Source: Cordia subcordata
Taxonomy: Eukaryota; Streptophyta; Magnoliopsida; Boraginales; Cordiaceae
Length of the DNA stretch: 64,000 nt
Direction of reading: 5' to 3'
Assembly (NCBI GenBank): GCA_028554755.1
Contig: JAPTOF010000009.1
Span: 2,026,501 to 2,090,500 of the forward strand
Part shown: positions 11,891-22,552 of the stretch, piece by piece
How the letters are laid out: each line of letters starts with the position of its first letter
Position numbering within the stretch: the stretch's first letter is position 1
The notes under the pieces: generated by a model
Told to the model about the DNA's origin: nothing
The model's input: the letters and a program-made list of their open reading frames with translations, nothing else
Database searches by the model: none
Program-made: the position numbers and the translations under genes

Positions 11891-13395
11891 GATCACAGTG
11901 GCAAAATCAATGGATTCTTGATACTGGTGCAACGTTCCATATGTGTCCTAGGCGCGACTGGTTCTCTTCTTATTCCAAAAGAGAAGGGAAAGTCTTTCTA
12001 GGCAATGATCTTTCGTTAAAGGTGGAGGGAATGGGCATCGTAAATATCAAGATGTTTGATGGTATTACGAGATCTCTCGAGTGTTGGCATGTACCGGAGC
12101 TGAAGAAAAACTTGATTTCTCTTGGGCATTTGGATTCTCATGGATACAAATTCCGAAGTGAGAATGGTGTCTTAAAGGTGACCAAAGGTGCAATTGTGCT
12201 CTTGAAAGGGAACTTGACTGGCGGCCTATATGTCCTTCAAGGTAGTACAGTTACAGGTGTTGCAGCTGTTACATCCGAGGAGAGTGATAATGACACTACG
12301 CAGTTATGGCACAAAAGGTTGGGCCATATGAGCAAGAGGGGACTGACCGAGCTGAGCAAGAGGGATTTGCTTTGTGGACAAAGAACTGGAAAGCTTGAAT
12401 TCTGCAAGCATTGTGTCTTTGTAAAGCAAACCAGGGTGAAGTTCAGTAAGGGACAGGAGAACACCAAAGGCACACTTGATTATATTCATTCTGATCTTTG
12501 GGGTCCTAATAAAGTTCCTTCCAAGAAAGGTGCCAGGTATTACATCACTTTCATTGATGCATACTCTCGGATGGTGTGGGTATACTTCTTAAAAACTAAA
12601 GATGAGGCGTTTCCAACATTTGTCGAGTGGAAGACGTTGATTGAGAAGCAGACTGGTAAACAAATTAAGCGTCTTAGGGTGACAATGGGTTGGAATATTG
12701 CAACAAAGAGTTTGATGAGTTCTGCAAGAAACATGGCATTGTGAGACACCGTACATGTGTAGGGACACCACAACAGAATGGAGTTGCAGAACGCATGAAT
12801 AGAACTCTGGTGGAGAGAGCTCGTTGTATGCTCTCCCAATCTGGTTTGAGTCAAGACTTTTGGGCTGAAGCTGTCAATACGCATGCTACTTGGTGAATAG
12901 GTCTCCATCTAAAGCTATTGAATTGAAAACTCCTTTTGAGTTATGGTCTGGTAAGCCTGCTGACTACTCTCAATTGAGGGTGTTCGGTTGCCCTGCATAC
13001 GCTCACGTGAAGGATGGCAAGTTGGAGCCGAGGGCAAAGAAATGCATATTTCTAGGCTATGCGTCCGAGAGGAAAGGTTACAGGTTGTGGTGCACAGATC
13101 CAAAGTCTCCAAGTTTCCTCATCGCAGGATGTTACGTTCAATGAGTCTGCTTTATTAGACCAAGAAAAGGAGAAAGCGATAGCTGATTTAGACCACGGTA
13201 TCAAAGAGCAGGTGGAGGTATTTTCTGATGTACCAAATGTTCCATCTAGCAATAGTAGCAGTCAAATTCAGCCGACTCAACCAACTGAGGCACATGATCA
13301 AAATATGCCTGAACAACAGAAGTATAGCATTGCCACTGGGCGAGAATGGAGACAGATTAGAGAGCCTCAAAGGTATGGATAGGCTGATCTTGTTG
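11890..13395 (+). pseudogene. Copia A protease and integrase
   Basis: The protease active site WILDTGATFHMC lies at about 11911-11946. The integrase zinc-binding region follows, with LWHKRLGHMS and FCKHCVF (HHCC). The catalytic core begins HSDLWGP at about 12490 (first Asp). The second Asp region near 12680 is hit by a frameshift, and the third motif GTPQQNGVAERMNRT (Glu) is at about 12760-12800 in the shifted frame. Further frame changes occur near 12885 and 13130, and a TAG lies at 13380-13382. Downstream PADYSQLRVFGCPAYAHVK and KKCIFLGYASERKGYRLW are standard Copia integrase C-terminal blocks. Confidence 0.9.
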
Positions 13396-13403
13396 CTTAT
13401 GCT

Positions 13404-15009
13404 TTGACTGTTGCCGAAACAATTGAAGGACATGAGCCAAATTCATACAAAGAGGCCATATCTGGGAAAGGTTCTGCTCAGTGGGTGGGTGCCATGAGTG
13501 AGGAGATTGAGTCTCTTCATAAGAATCAAACATGGGAGCTTGTTGAATTGCCTAAGGGACAGCGAGTTGTCGGTTGCAAATGGGTTTACAAGAAAAAGGA
13601 AGGTACTCCAGGGGTTGGAGGTCCTCGATACAAGGCACGGTTGGTGGCAAAAGGCAATACACAAAGGGAGGGTGTTGACTTCAACGAAGTGTTCTCTCCG
13701 GTTGTGAAGCATACTTTCATCAGGGTTTTACTTGCCTTGGTTGCTCTTCATGACTTAGAGCTTGAGCAGCTAGATGTGAAAACGGCGTTTTTGCATGGTG
13801 ATCTTGAAGAGCAAATTTACATGAGTCAGCCGGAGGGGTATGTAGTTCCTGGTAAGGAGAACCATGTTTGCAAACTGAAGAAGTCATTGTATGGGTTGAA
13901 GCAGTCACCTCGGCAATGGTACAAGAGATTTGACACATTCATGGTAGGTGCTGGATACACAAGGAGTGCCTACGATAGCTGTGTATATCTCAAGAAGCTT
14001 CCAGATGGTTCGTTTGTGTATTTACTGTTGTATGTCGATGATATGCTTATTGCTGCTAAAAGCATGTCTACAATCAACGAATTAAAGAAGCAGCTAGGTG
14101 ATGAGTTTGAGATGAAGGATCTTGGAGCAGCGAAGAAGATTCTTGGCATGGAGATTCACAGATATAGAAACACTGGGAAGCTATTCTTGTCTCAACAAAG
14201 TTATATTGAGAAGGTCTTTGGAGCGTTTCGGGATGCTTAAAGCTAAGCTGTGAGTGTGCCGCTTCGCTCACTTCAAATTGTCTGCAGATTTGTCACCTAA
14301 AAGCGAGGAGGAGGTGGAGCATATGTCTCATGTTCCATACTCGAGTCTTGTTGGTAGCTTGATGTATGCTATGGTGTGCACTCGTCACGATATTTCACAT
14401 GCAGTTAGTGTTGTGAGCAGGTATATGGCATCACCTGGGAAAACACACTGGGAAGCGGTGAAATGGATAATGAGATATTTGCGTGGCACTGCGAATATAG
14501 GATTGCTATTTAGCAAGATGACTGGAGATTACGCAAGGTTGGTGGGTTATTGTGATTCAGACTTTGCGGGTGACCTTGATAAGAGAAGATCTCTGACGAG
14601 TTACGTGTTTACTCTCTCTAGATGTGCTATCAGTTGGAAAGCGACATTACAGTCTACTGTGGCATTGTCGACTACTGAAGCGGAGTACATGGCAATTGCA
14701 GAAGCTGTAAAGGAGGCCATATGGTTACAAGGCCTGGTTCATGATTTTGGACTGTAGCAAGATACAAGTACAGTCTTTTATAATAGCCAGAGTGTAATCT
14801 ATCTGACGAAGAATCAGATGTATCATGAGAGGACTAAACACATTGATATCAGATATCATTTTATCAGAGATATTATATCACAAGGAATCATATCGGTGCA
14901 GAAGATATCTACCCATGAGAATCCAGCAGATATGATGACTAAGGTAGTTCCAATCAGCAAGTTTAAGCATTGCATGGACTTGGTTGCTATTTGCGGTGCG
15001 GAGCATTGA
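13404..15009 (+). pseudogene. Copia A reverse transcriptase and RNase H
   Basis: RT runs from WELVELPKGQRVVGCKWVYK through the LDVKTAFLHGDLEE, LKKSLYGLKQSPRQWYK and LLLYVDDMLIA blocks, so both catalytic aspartates of YVDD are kept. RT ends at a stop/frameshift near 14238. RNase H continues in a different frame from 14254, with GYCDSDFAGD, STTEAEYMA and, after a TAG at 14755-14757, RTKHIDIRYHFIRD and PADMMTK. The order RT then RNase H after integrase defines Copia. Spacing from the last stop (15007-15009) to the polypurine tract is about 60 bp. Confidence 0.92.
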
Positions 15010-15068
15010 GCCCTTAAGGGCAGTTGGCTGCAAGGATGATGGTGTATTGATTGGAGCGAATACGTGCC

Positions 15069-15080
15069 AAGGTGGAGATT
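15069..15080 (+). other. Copia A polypurine tract
   Basis: AAGGTGGAGATT abuts the 3' LTR. It is the expected primer for plus-strand synthesis. Confidence 0.85.
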
Positions 15081-15427
15081 TGTTGAATGTGGCCCGTATT
15101 ATATAATTAATATGTGTCCTTTTTTCCTTGTAGTATACTGTTTACTTTTCCTAGTAGTATACTGTTTCCTTATCCTTGTAGAATACGGATTAGGATACTT
15201 ATGTACTATAAATAGGGGCTAGACATTATATTAAGGGCCTTAGGTTCATACCTCTTGTGGTATGTGGTGTGAGAGAGAAACTAAAGTGAGAGCCTTGTAG
15301 CATTCGTGATCAGTAATAGAATTATTCTCTGCTGCCCGTGGACGTAGGCTTCAAAGCCGAACCACGTAATTTCTTGTGTCCGTTATTTCTTCTCGTATTC
15401 TTCGTGTTTGCATGTTTTTCCCCAACA
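15081..15427 (+). repeat. Copia A 3' LTR
   Basis: Same sequence as 9819-10163 apart from a few substitutions and a TT insertion. It ends CCCCAACA and is followed by the duplication ATATC. Confidence 0.95.
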
Positions 15428-15432
15428 ATATC

Positions 15433-16019
15433 ATTGTACAAGTTATACGGATTTTGACTTATCAACATGAGAAAACATAAGTAATTACCTTAATTTTTGC
15501 TTATAATATTATTCACTTTAAAGACTTAAAAAAAGGCTTAATTTTCGCAAATCTATAGCCCTCCTTTCTGGTTGATCCTTTAGAGGACACTATAGATAAA
15601 ATCTACCTATCTCTTCCTTTGTCGCCTTACCCTACTACAATGCTGCATTCTTATCAAGGATCAAGAGGGGCAAAGAGAAACTTACTAAAGGATTTGGTAT
15701 TGGAGACTCTAGTGTTGCCAAATGAGATTTGTCTTACAAAAATGTCTATATTTTCTTTCCCTTCTTCTTAAAAGGTAAAATATTTTTCCTATTTCATTTC
15801 CAATAATATACATAAGCTTTTGTGCCTGAAATAAAGATTAATTTAGGTTACGGTCTTTCAAAGGGCCATATTATGTTATTGATTATCCCCCAACCCTGAC
15901 CCTAACCCGAATCAAGAGCATTCTTGACTCGTTCCGAAAACATTGCTTGGGACCACTTACTGACATCACCCATGAATCCTATAAATATCCAATAGAGGTA
16001 TGGCTTACGAGGTAACACA
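15433..16019 (+). mobile_element. Probable Gypsy-O LTR, part left of the CACTA insertion
   Basis: There is no coding sequence. A TATA-like CCTATAAATATCC lies at about 15977-15990. If the CACTA element (16020-29505) is removed, ..GGTAACACA joins CTCGCTTTCC.., giving a sequence like the promoter-to-leader part of a Gypsy LTR. The joined part leads to the Gypsy-O leader and gag. The left LTR boundary is not visible; part of this stretch may be the unrelated DNA that flanks Copia A. Confidence 0.5.
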
Positions 16020-16029
16020 CACTACAAAA

Positions 16030-16510
16030 GTTTCACAAAAAAGCAACTATTTTTTGGTAGCATTGAGAACATACATGACTTGGCAGCATTTTAGCTAACT
16101 GTCATTTTTTAGTAAGAAGCAAAGATAAAGGTTGCTGTTAAAAACCGCCATTAATTACAGAAGGTTGACATTGGCGACAGTCTTTTAAATGCTTTACTAA
16201 AATCTTTTACTATATGGACATAGGTGACATTTATGAATTGTCACCAATTATAGAAAACCCTAAATAGACAGCAGTTTTTTTTCATTTTTATTACCATTGC
16301 TCATATTTTAGAACTATTGGCAACATTTTGGCTAACCATCAAATTTTAGTAATAAGTAATGATATAAAAGGTGTTTATTAGAGATAGCTTCTAATTACCA
16401 AAAAAAAAAAAGAATAAAAAAGAAATGACATTGGCAGCATTCTGCTTAAAAGTATCACCAATTACCAGAAAGACCCACATTGGAGATAATTTTTTTATAA
16501 CCGCTGCCAA
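16030..16510. repeat. CACTA-1 left subterminal repeats
   Basis: Degenerate short repeats in both orientations recur here, around TTGGCAGCATTTTAGCTAAC, GACATTGGCGACAG and TCACCAATTA. Related units are found at 29090-29500. Such arrays are transposase-binding regions in CACTA elements. Confidence 0.65.
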
Positions 16511-17092
16511 AGATTTTCCTGAAAATACTTATCACTCCCAAACATATTTTATCATTCTCACCATCTTTTGACCAAAAAAGAAAAACTCTCACCACCGTTA
16601 AAACATACTCATATATACATTTTTTTAATCAAACACACACATACACACTTCACATTTCATATTCACCATTCCGATCTGATGAAGAAGACAATCGCCACCG
16701 CCGTATCGCCACCATCTACCTACAACACTCATCTCTGTCGTCGTCTCCTCATCGTTTTGCTTTCCAATTCGACAATGGCATTAAAAGCTGATTTACGGTG
16801 ATGTTTTTAATTTTATGGAAAATTTGCAAAATTTGTTGGTTCCTCTCCATGTTATTTATTGGTTCTGGAAATTATTATCATTTTTTCTTTAAATTTAGAA
16901 TTTTTATTTATAAAAATGGACGCATGACATTTTGAGGACGAAGCTAAAATTATGAGGCCTTTGTCGTCTTCATCTTCATCGTCATTGATTTGGCCGGAGA
17001 ATTCATAGCCTTTGATCCGTTCTCCTCTGATGTTATCTACGACTGTCAATCGCAAGAATTCAAGGCATTGCTCCAAAATTGAACCCTAGTTC
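16511..17092 (+). other. CACTA-1 internal segment left of Copia B
   Basis: A CT-rich leader-like stretch is followed by a short ORF (ATG at 16679, MKKTIATAVSPPSTY) that ends at 16801. It may be the 5' part of a captured transcript, but I do not recognise it. Opposite-strand sequence at 17076-16852 has an acidic run (NDDEDEDD) with no known family. The function is unknown. Confidence 0.35.
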
Positions 17093-17097
17093 GATCT

Positions 17098-18808
17098 TGT
17101 GCCCAGAGAATGAATCCAAGAGGGGGGTGAACTAGATTATTGGCACAAATAAGTACTTAAAAACTCTTGACAAGTATTACAAGTAAAAGTACATATAACA
17201 TTCAAAGTAAATACTTGAAATATAAAGAGAATTGGGGTAAGAAGATCAAACGCAGCAACTATTTAGAGTAGTTTGAACTCTCAAGGGCCTAGTCCACGTC
17301 CACTATCTAATGTCTTCCCTTAGGGTTTCAAAAACTTCATTAGTGAATCAGCTTTTCACTTAGTACGTTGTAGAAGCGTAGAACAATGATCACAACCCTT
17401 GCTTTGCCACAAGAACCACAAATATTAACCCAATACTTGAGGATTTCAACCTTTCACTCTTGAGAGAAGTTCCTCACAACTATGCTACCTAAGAGTAAAG
17501 AAACTCACACCCAATGTAATAGTAGAGAGTTTAGAATACAATAACTTCTTGTGAGCAAGTGTACAAAGGTATTTAAACCTTCCTATGTTACTCTAAGTAG
17601 ATAAACAATTTACGAGCTCAAGAACTTGATCAAAGAATGCCAATAATATGCAATCAATAACGATAGTAATAAATGAAGCAAGATTGAACGCTAGAGAGCT
17701 TGTGGATATGTTTTGATCAAGTTGTATCTGAGTTGGAAGCTGAAACATATATTTATAAGCCCAAAAGTAGTCTCCCAACGGGTATATTTTAAAAGTAACT
17801 CAGAGGGGCTATCGGAACACTCTACAGGTTGACTAGTCAGCTTTTTTGTTAGAATAAAAATGCTCACTGGTTTTACCGGAGCACAGAGCCGGTTGACTAC
17901 CTATGTAGTCCGGTACTTGCAGAAATTGTTAGGAAGGCTACTATCTATTACAAAAGGTGTGGCTATACTTAAAAAGGTTAATAATAGTTAGTTTTTTTTG
18001 CAGGTTTAACAGCTCAAGATAATACCTTATATTACATACATTTAGTCTCATTAATGAAACATTAACCAACTTGCAAAAACATTAAATGCAAAGCTAAAAC
18101 TTGCACACTATCAAGATCTTTTCAGATTTTTGCATGGGGAAATGGTATATGCAAGTTGTTTATCTATAAATACACATATAGTATATAAGAAAGCTCAAAT
18201 ATCTATAGTGCAAAGTCTATATATGCACTTTTACTGTAGGAAGCATGCTAATATACTCATAAGCAAATATATTTGTCAAAGTATCAAGTATCAATGGAAT
18301 AGTGTATGCTACAGTATATGCAATTTCAAGATGCAAAGATATGCACATCAAAACTATATTTTTCTACAGGAAAAGTTGTTTTTAATGCAAATGAAAGCAT
18401 GTGCATACCCATAATGCTAAGAGTAGAGAAGTTATATAAGAATGTATTCAGGAGAAAAGATGATCAATCATAGAAAACAAGAAATATAAGTAATATGCAT
18501 GAAAATGCACGTAATGCAATAAGTCTTTGAGCTTCATAGTATTTTGCTTATGTACCAAGATCAGCTTAACATAAGACTAAGAAAGAAGAAAGAAGCTACA
18601 TTTATAGGACAACTTCAAGGTACTCTAATCTTCATGAACCATGCTCCATAACCATGCTCTATCTCCTTTCTTTGCTTAAAAATGTGACTATACAAGATAT
18701 TCAATATACTAAAAAGTAATAGCAATTAGATAAGAAAACACAATTATGACATCATCAGAAGTATAATTACCATTAGTAAATCAATATATTAAACTAATAT
18801 ATTCAACA
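17098..18808 (-). repeat. Copia B 3' LTR
   Basis: Plus-strand ends are TGTGCCC and TTCAACA. On the minus strand a TATA box (TTATAAATAT) is at about 17758-17749. A CCGGT-rich cluster lies just upstream of it (17800-17925). Confidence 0.9.
17800..17925 (-). promoter_or_regulatory. CCGGT cluster upstream of the Copia B LTR TATA box
   Basis: Degenerate copies of a CCGGT/ACCGG palindromic motif occur here, including TTTTACCGGAGCACAGAGCC, GCCGGTTGACTA and GTCCGGTAC. The matching stretch of the Copia D LTR (63301-63460) keeps a clearer TACCGGTCGACCGAT. Confidence 0.5.
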
Positions 18809-18823
18809 TTCTCCCCCTTTTTG
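18809..18823 (-). other. Copia B polypurine tract
   Basis: On the minus strand AAAAAGGGGGAGAA directly precedes the 3' LTR. Confidence 0.9.
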
Positions 18824-19326
18824 ATGATGACAAAAATGTCAAAGGTGGAATCGTAGAAGGAAGCTCTCCTTAACTTCAAGACTCTTTCTCAATCAAAGCA
18901 TGGAGATAGTATGAGCTTATAAGAATCATAAGAATATTACTATGAGCATACATAACTATACAATAATAAAAAAACTTAAGAACAATACCCTTTCTCCCCC
19001 TTTTGGCATAATAAAAAAAAGATCATATGAAAGAATCGTTGAGCCAAATGGAAGGAGTAGAAAAGCAATGAGCCATTAGTACTAGGAGGTATCATGACTT
19101 GGCCCGCGCACAAGCATGCAAGAATAGAAGTCCTAAGCAAGTATATGTAAGTATAAGAGCAAGTATAAACAAGTATAAGCAAGTATGGAAGAATAACCAT
19201 AAACACTAACTAATAATGTGAAATGAAAAGAAATTATCCATCAAAAGTAAGTGAAATGAAGTGAATTTGTTGGAAACACATCCAAGTAAGTGGGATTTTG
19301 AAAACTAGGAAAGGAAATAGAGGCTA
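18824..19326 (-). other. Copia B 3' non-coding region
   Basis: Between the accessory ORF and the polypurine tract I see no coding sequence. It contains a small run of AAGTATAAGCAAGTAT-like repeats near 19139-19190. Confidence 0.6.
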
Positions 19327-20682
19327 CTAACTTGGACCAGTTTCATCACCATCGGGAAGTCCCATGCGTATCCTCATCAACTTCACATCCCGAGCTAAGT
19401 AAGCCATGATTTGGCTTTGATCAACAACAATCGTAGGAAGGCTATCAAGAGTGGTGTTTTGATTTCTCATAGTAGCAGTTAATGCATCAACTTTCTCTCC
19501 TATGGAATCAACCTTGTCAAAGAGCCATTGCATAAGCCTATCATTGGCAGTTTTGGATCGAAGCTTGTAGTATTGCCCTTGTTTTTCATTCTACTCTTCC
19601 TACACCTCTTTATCTTTATCCACTTCCTCTTCTTCTTCCACATCCTCCATCTCTTCATCATCATTAACATCGTCATTCCCACCAAAATCAAGCTCTTGCC
19701 CTTCTTCATCTTTGTGAGGGAAATCAATAGTAGTCTTGTTTATAATTTTTTGAAGGATGAGGCTCCTCACATTTTGAGGCAATGCTCTAAATTTATTCAA
19801 GTGCATCCATCTCCATCTCCAATAGAATAAGTCAATCCTCTTAAGGCATTGTAAGTCTAGATTCCATATATGACTAAAGGAGCTTTTTGGAACATTTTCA
19901 AATATAATACCCTTAGCTCTAAAAATCCTATTCAATGCCATCCTATATCCAAGCACTATATTTCTAAGGACCACATTCTTCATATAAGCTAGAATTGTCT
20001 TCGAGAATTAACCCTATAGTTATGGTGGAGCAAAATACAAACAATACATCTAGGCCTTGTAGATTTCCCCGTTATAAGTGTCTTTAGGCACCATATTGTG
20101 TTTGAACATCTTAATAAGTGCCTTGTAAACTAGACGAGCTTCATTTAAGGGAGAAAACTTAGGATATTGAGGTACATGTTCCAGTAAAAGACCATAAATA
20201 TCCCCTTCACAGATATTATCAAGAAATTGGAGAAAATTCCTAAAAGTAAATACGGGATACTGACTATCATGCAAGGGAATATTAAAAATATTCTTAAAAT
20301 CTTTCTCAGTAATCTCAATGTCAACCCCTCTAACAGCTGACCAAACTCTATCATAAAGATTATTCCAATTCAATTTATCATAGAACTCACTAACAAGTTG
20401 AGGATAAACTAGTTCTCTAGTAGTCATGAAATTCATCTAGCCATTTACAACACAAAACTCAATCATATTCAAGTTTTGAAGTTCATCTTGAATGAGACAT
20501 TTACCTGGCCATATTTTCTTGTTAGAATAATTTCTTTCCTTGGGAGGTGAAGATGGTTGGGCTTTGGGTGAAAGTTACCTCCTTGAACCCCTTGGACCCC
20601 TTGAACCCTTTGAAGAACTATCAACATTCTTGCCTTTGGAATTGGAAGCATGAGCCTTTCCTTTACTTCTTGTGTTAGCCAT
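19327..20682 (-). pseudogene. Copia B accessory ORF after pol (plant-mobile-domain-like)
   Basis: One minus-strand frame runs from MANTRSKGKAHASNSKGK (ATG at 20682) to GLPDGDETGPS at 19327, about 452 codons broken by four or five stops. In order it has a basic Ser/Lys-rich start, a central globular part (RELVYPQLVSEFYDKL; VRGVDIEITEKDF then FNIPLHD), an acidic run (EDVEEEEEVDKDKE, about 19640) and a C-terminal helical part (FDKVDSIGEKVDALTATM). The central layout resembles the 'putative plant transposon protein' family (PF20167 by my recollection) found in plant retroelements. Length and layout match the Copia C ORF at 52686-54073. It is not an Env with signal peptide or membrane anchor. The true start could be an upstream in-frame ATG at 20814. 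Confidence 0.65.
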
Positions 20683-20870
20683 GTGAGAGAAGAAATTCTG
20701 GAGAGAGAAAACTAGGGTTTTGATGTTAAAGATTAGGGAAGGATTAAAGTGGGTAATGTGTTGTAGTGAAAGATTTGAAAGAGAGAGTTTTAGAGAGATT
20801 TTGAAAGAGAGCATAGAGAGTTTCCAAAGTGGGTAGGTGAAAAAAATGAGCTTACTAGTCGTGCCCTAGC

Positions 20871-21010
20871 TTTTTAAAATCCATTTTTTGTGACTACCGG
20901 TCAACTAGCACCTGGGGGTTATTCTAGTACAATCAGCGGGTGAAACCAATAGCCAAAAATGACTATTGATCGACACAGCTGGTACATCAGTACAAAAAGG
21001 GTGTGCTCCG
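20871..21010 (-). promoter_or_regulatory. LTR-like CCGGT cluster upstream of the Copia B accessory ORF
   Basis: The sequence has GACTACCGGTCAACTAG, CACCTGGGGGTT, TTGATCGACACAGCTGG and GGTGTGCTCCGATAC. These parallel the LTR blocks around 24781-24920 and 63340-63460 (ACCGATCAACCCCCTGGGTG; GTGTGCTCCGGTAG). An AT box (TTTTTAAAAT, 20871-20880) lies between the cluster and the ORF. This suggests an LTR-like internal promoter; it is inferred only. Confidence 0.5.
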
Positions 21011-21041
21011 ATACAAAGTTTTTGTAGAAAAATTGAGTTTT

Positions 21042-22115
21042 TCACAATTGTAACATTCCCAACTCCCTTCTAATACTTAAAAATTGGTTTTCAAGCAATG
21101 GTTTAGTAAAAGCATCAACAAGTTGATGTAAAGAATCAATAAAATTAAGCACAATATCACCTTTTTGCACATGATCACGAATAAAATATTGTCTAATTTC
21201 TATGTGCTTAGTCCTAGAGTGTTGAATTGGATTCTCAGTAAGGTTGATTGCACTTGTATTATCACACATAACTATAACATGCTTAAATATGACACAAACG
21301 TCAAGCAAGGTTTGTTTCATCCATAAAATTTGTGCAACACAATTGCCTACCACAATGTACTTTGCTTTGATCGCTGAAAGTGTTACACTATTTTGCTTTC
21401 TACTTGACCATGATACTTAGCAATTACCAAAAAAATGACAAGTTCCAATAGTGCTCTTCCTATCGGTTCTACAACCGGCAAGTCGGCATTGGAACAGCCT
21501 ACTAGTTTAATATTAGTTCTTTTAGGATACCAAAACCGTAGTTCTTGTGTTCCTTCAAGGTATCTAAAAATCCTTTTAATAGCAAGTAAATAAGACTCTT
21601 TAGGGCAAGATTGAAATGAGCACACAAGCATACGACAATATAATATCAAGTCAAGAGGTAGTTAAGTAAAGTAAGCTTCCAATCATACCTCTATACCTTT
21701 TTTCATCCACCAGCTTACCATTTTCATCTTTATTAAACTTGTTGGAGGTGCTCATTGGAGTTCCAATCTCTTTTGCTCTATCAAATCCAAACTTCTTGAA
21801 TAGTTCTTTTGTGTATTTAGCTTGGTTGATGAAAACTCCTTCTTTTGTTTGTTTGATTTGAAGTCCAAAGAAGAATGCGAGCTCTCCCATCATGCTCATT
21901 TCAAATTCACTACGCATGCACTTAGAAAAGCTCTCACAAAGAGATTCGTTAGTGGCGCCACAGATAATATCATCAACATATGTTTGTACAACTAGTATAT
22001 CTTTACCATCGTGTTTTACAAATAAAGTTGAGTCAAGTTTACCTCTTGTGAAGCCATTTTCAACCAAGGATCCAGTTATCTCTCATACCATGCCATCTCC
22101 AATGTCGATGATTGT
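21042..22115 (-). pseudogene. Copia B RT C-terminus and RNase H
   Basis: The coding sequence enters RT only at the AWYER/ENGFTRGKLDSTLF block. It continues with VVQTYVDDIICGATN (YVDD kept), FFFGLQIKQTKEGVF and RYRGMIGSLLYL. After stops near 21650, RNase H follows with ERFRYLEGTQELRFWYP-like and KHVIVMCDNTSAINL, HSRTKHIEIRQYFIRD and DAFTKPLLENQF. Everything between protease and this point (integrase and the N-terminal two thirds of RT) is deleted near 22110. An RNase H stop near 21383 adds to the damage. Confidence 0.88.
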
Positions 22116-22245
22116 CCTTTGGAGTTATCCCCAACTGTAACAAATCCTCCATTTTTTTCCTTAAGTGACAAAAACTTTGATTTGTCACCCATCATGTGCC
22201 TTGAGCATCCACTATCCAAGAACCATTTTCTATTATCTCCGGAGG
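22116..22245 (-). pseudogene. Copia B protease fragment
   Basis: The minus strand reads WFLDSGCSRHMMGD, then FLSLKEKNGGFVTVGDN. This is the Copia aspartic protease with its DSG active site. It stops at the internal deletion and has no C-terminal half. Confidence 0.85.
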
Positions 22246-22552
22246 ATGCAAGGCAAACCTACAAAATTTAAATCAAACATGCTTGGGTACCCAAGGCTTG
22301 TTAGGTCCTTGAACATTAGTTCTAGTTCCCTTAGGAACCCATATTAAGCTGTATTTTTTCTCACCATATCTTCTAATAAAGCATTTATGTGAAGCATGTC
22401 CATTTCTACAACAATAGTTGCATATAACTTTAGAAGCACTTGAAGAAGATGCTTTTCAAAATACTTTTTGTAATGATCATGCCTCTTTTGAAAAACTTTC
22501 TTATCTTTTGAAGAATCAATCTTAGAAGTGCTTGGTTTCTTTTCAAAGAATT

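Larger units (their letters stand above)
9819..15427 (+). mobile_element. Copia A: near-complete Ty1/Copia retrotransposon (Tnt1/Tork-like)
   Basis: A 5.6-kb element is flanked by a perfect 5-bp duplication ATATC (9814-9818 and 15428-15432). It has LTRs of 345 and 347 bp, a Met-tRNA primer site, one gag-pol region in Copia order (gag, PR, INT, RT, RNase H) and a polypurine tract. The LTRs differ at about four or five bases plus a small indel, so it is among the younger insertions here. Despite this the coding region has at least two stops and several frameshifts, so it cannot encode its own proteins. Confidence 0.95.

Noticed and set aside
15891..15920. Telomere-like CCCTGACCCTAACCC words
   Set aside because: Only one or two imperfect units, not an array.
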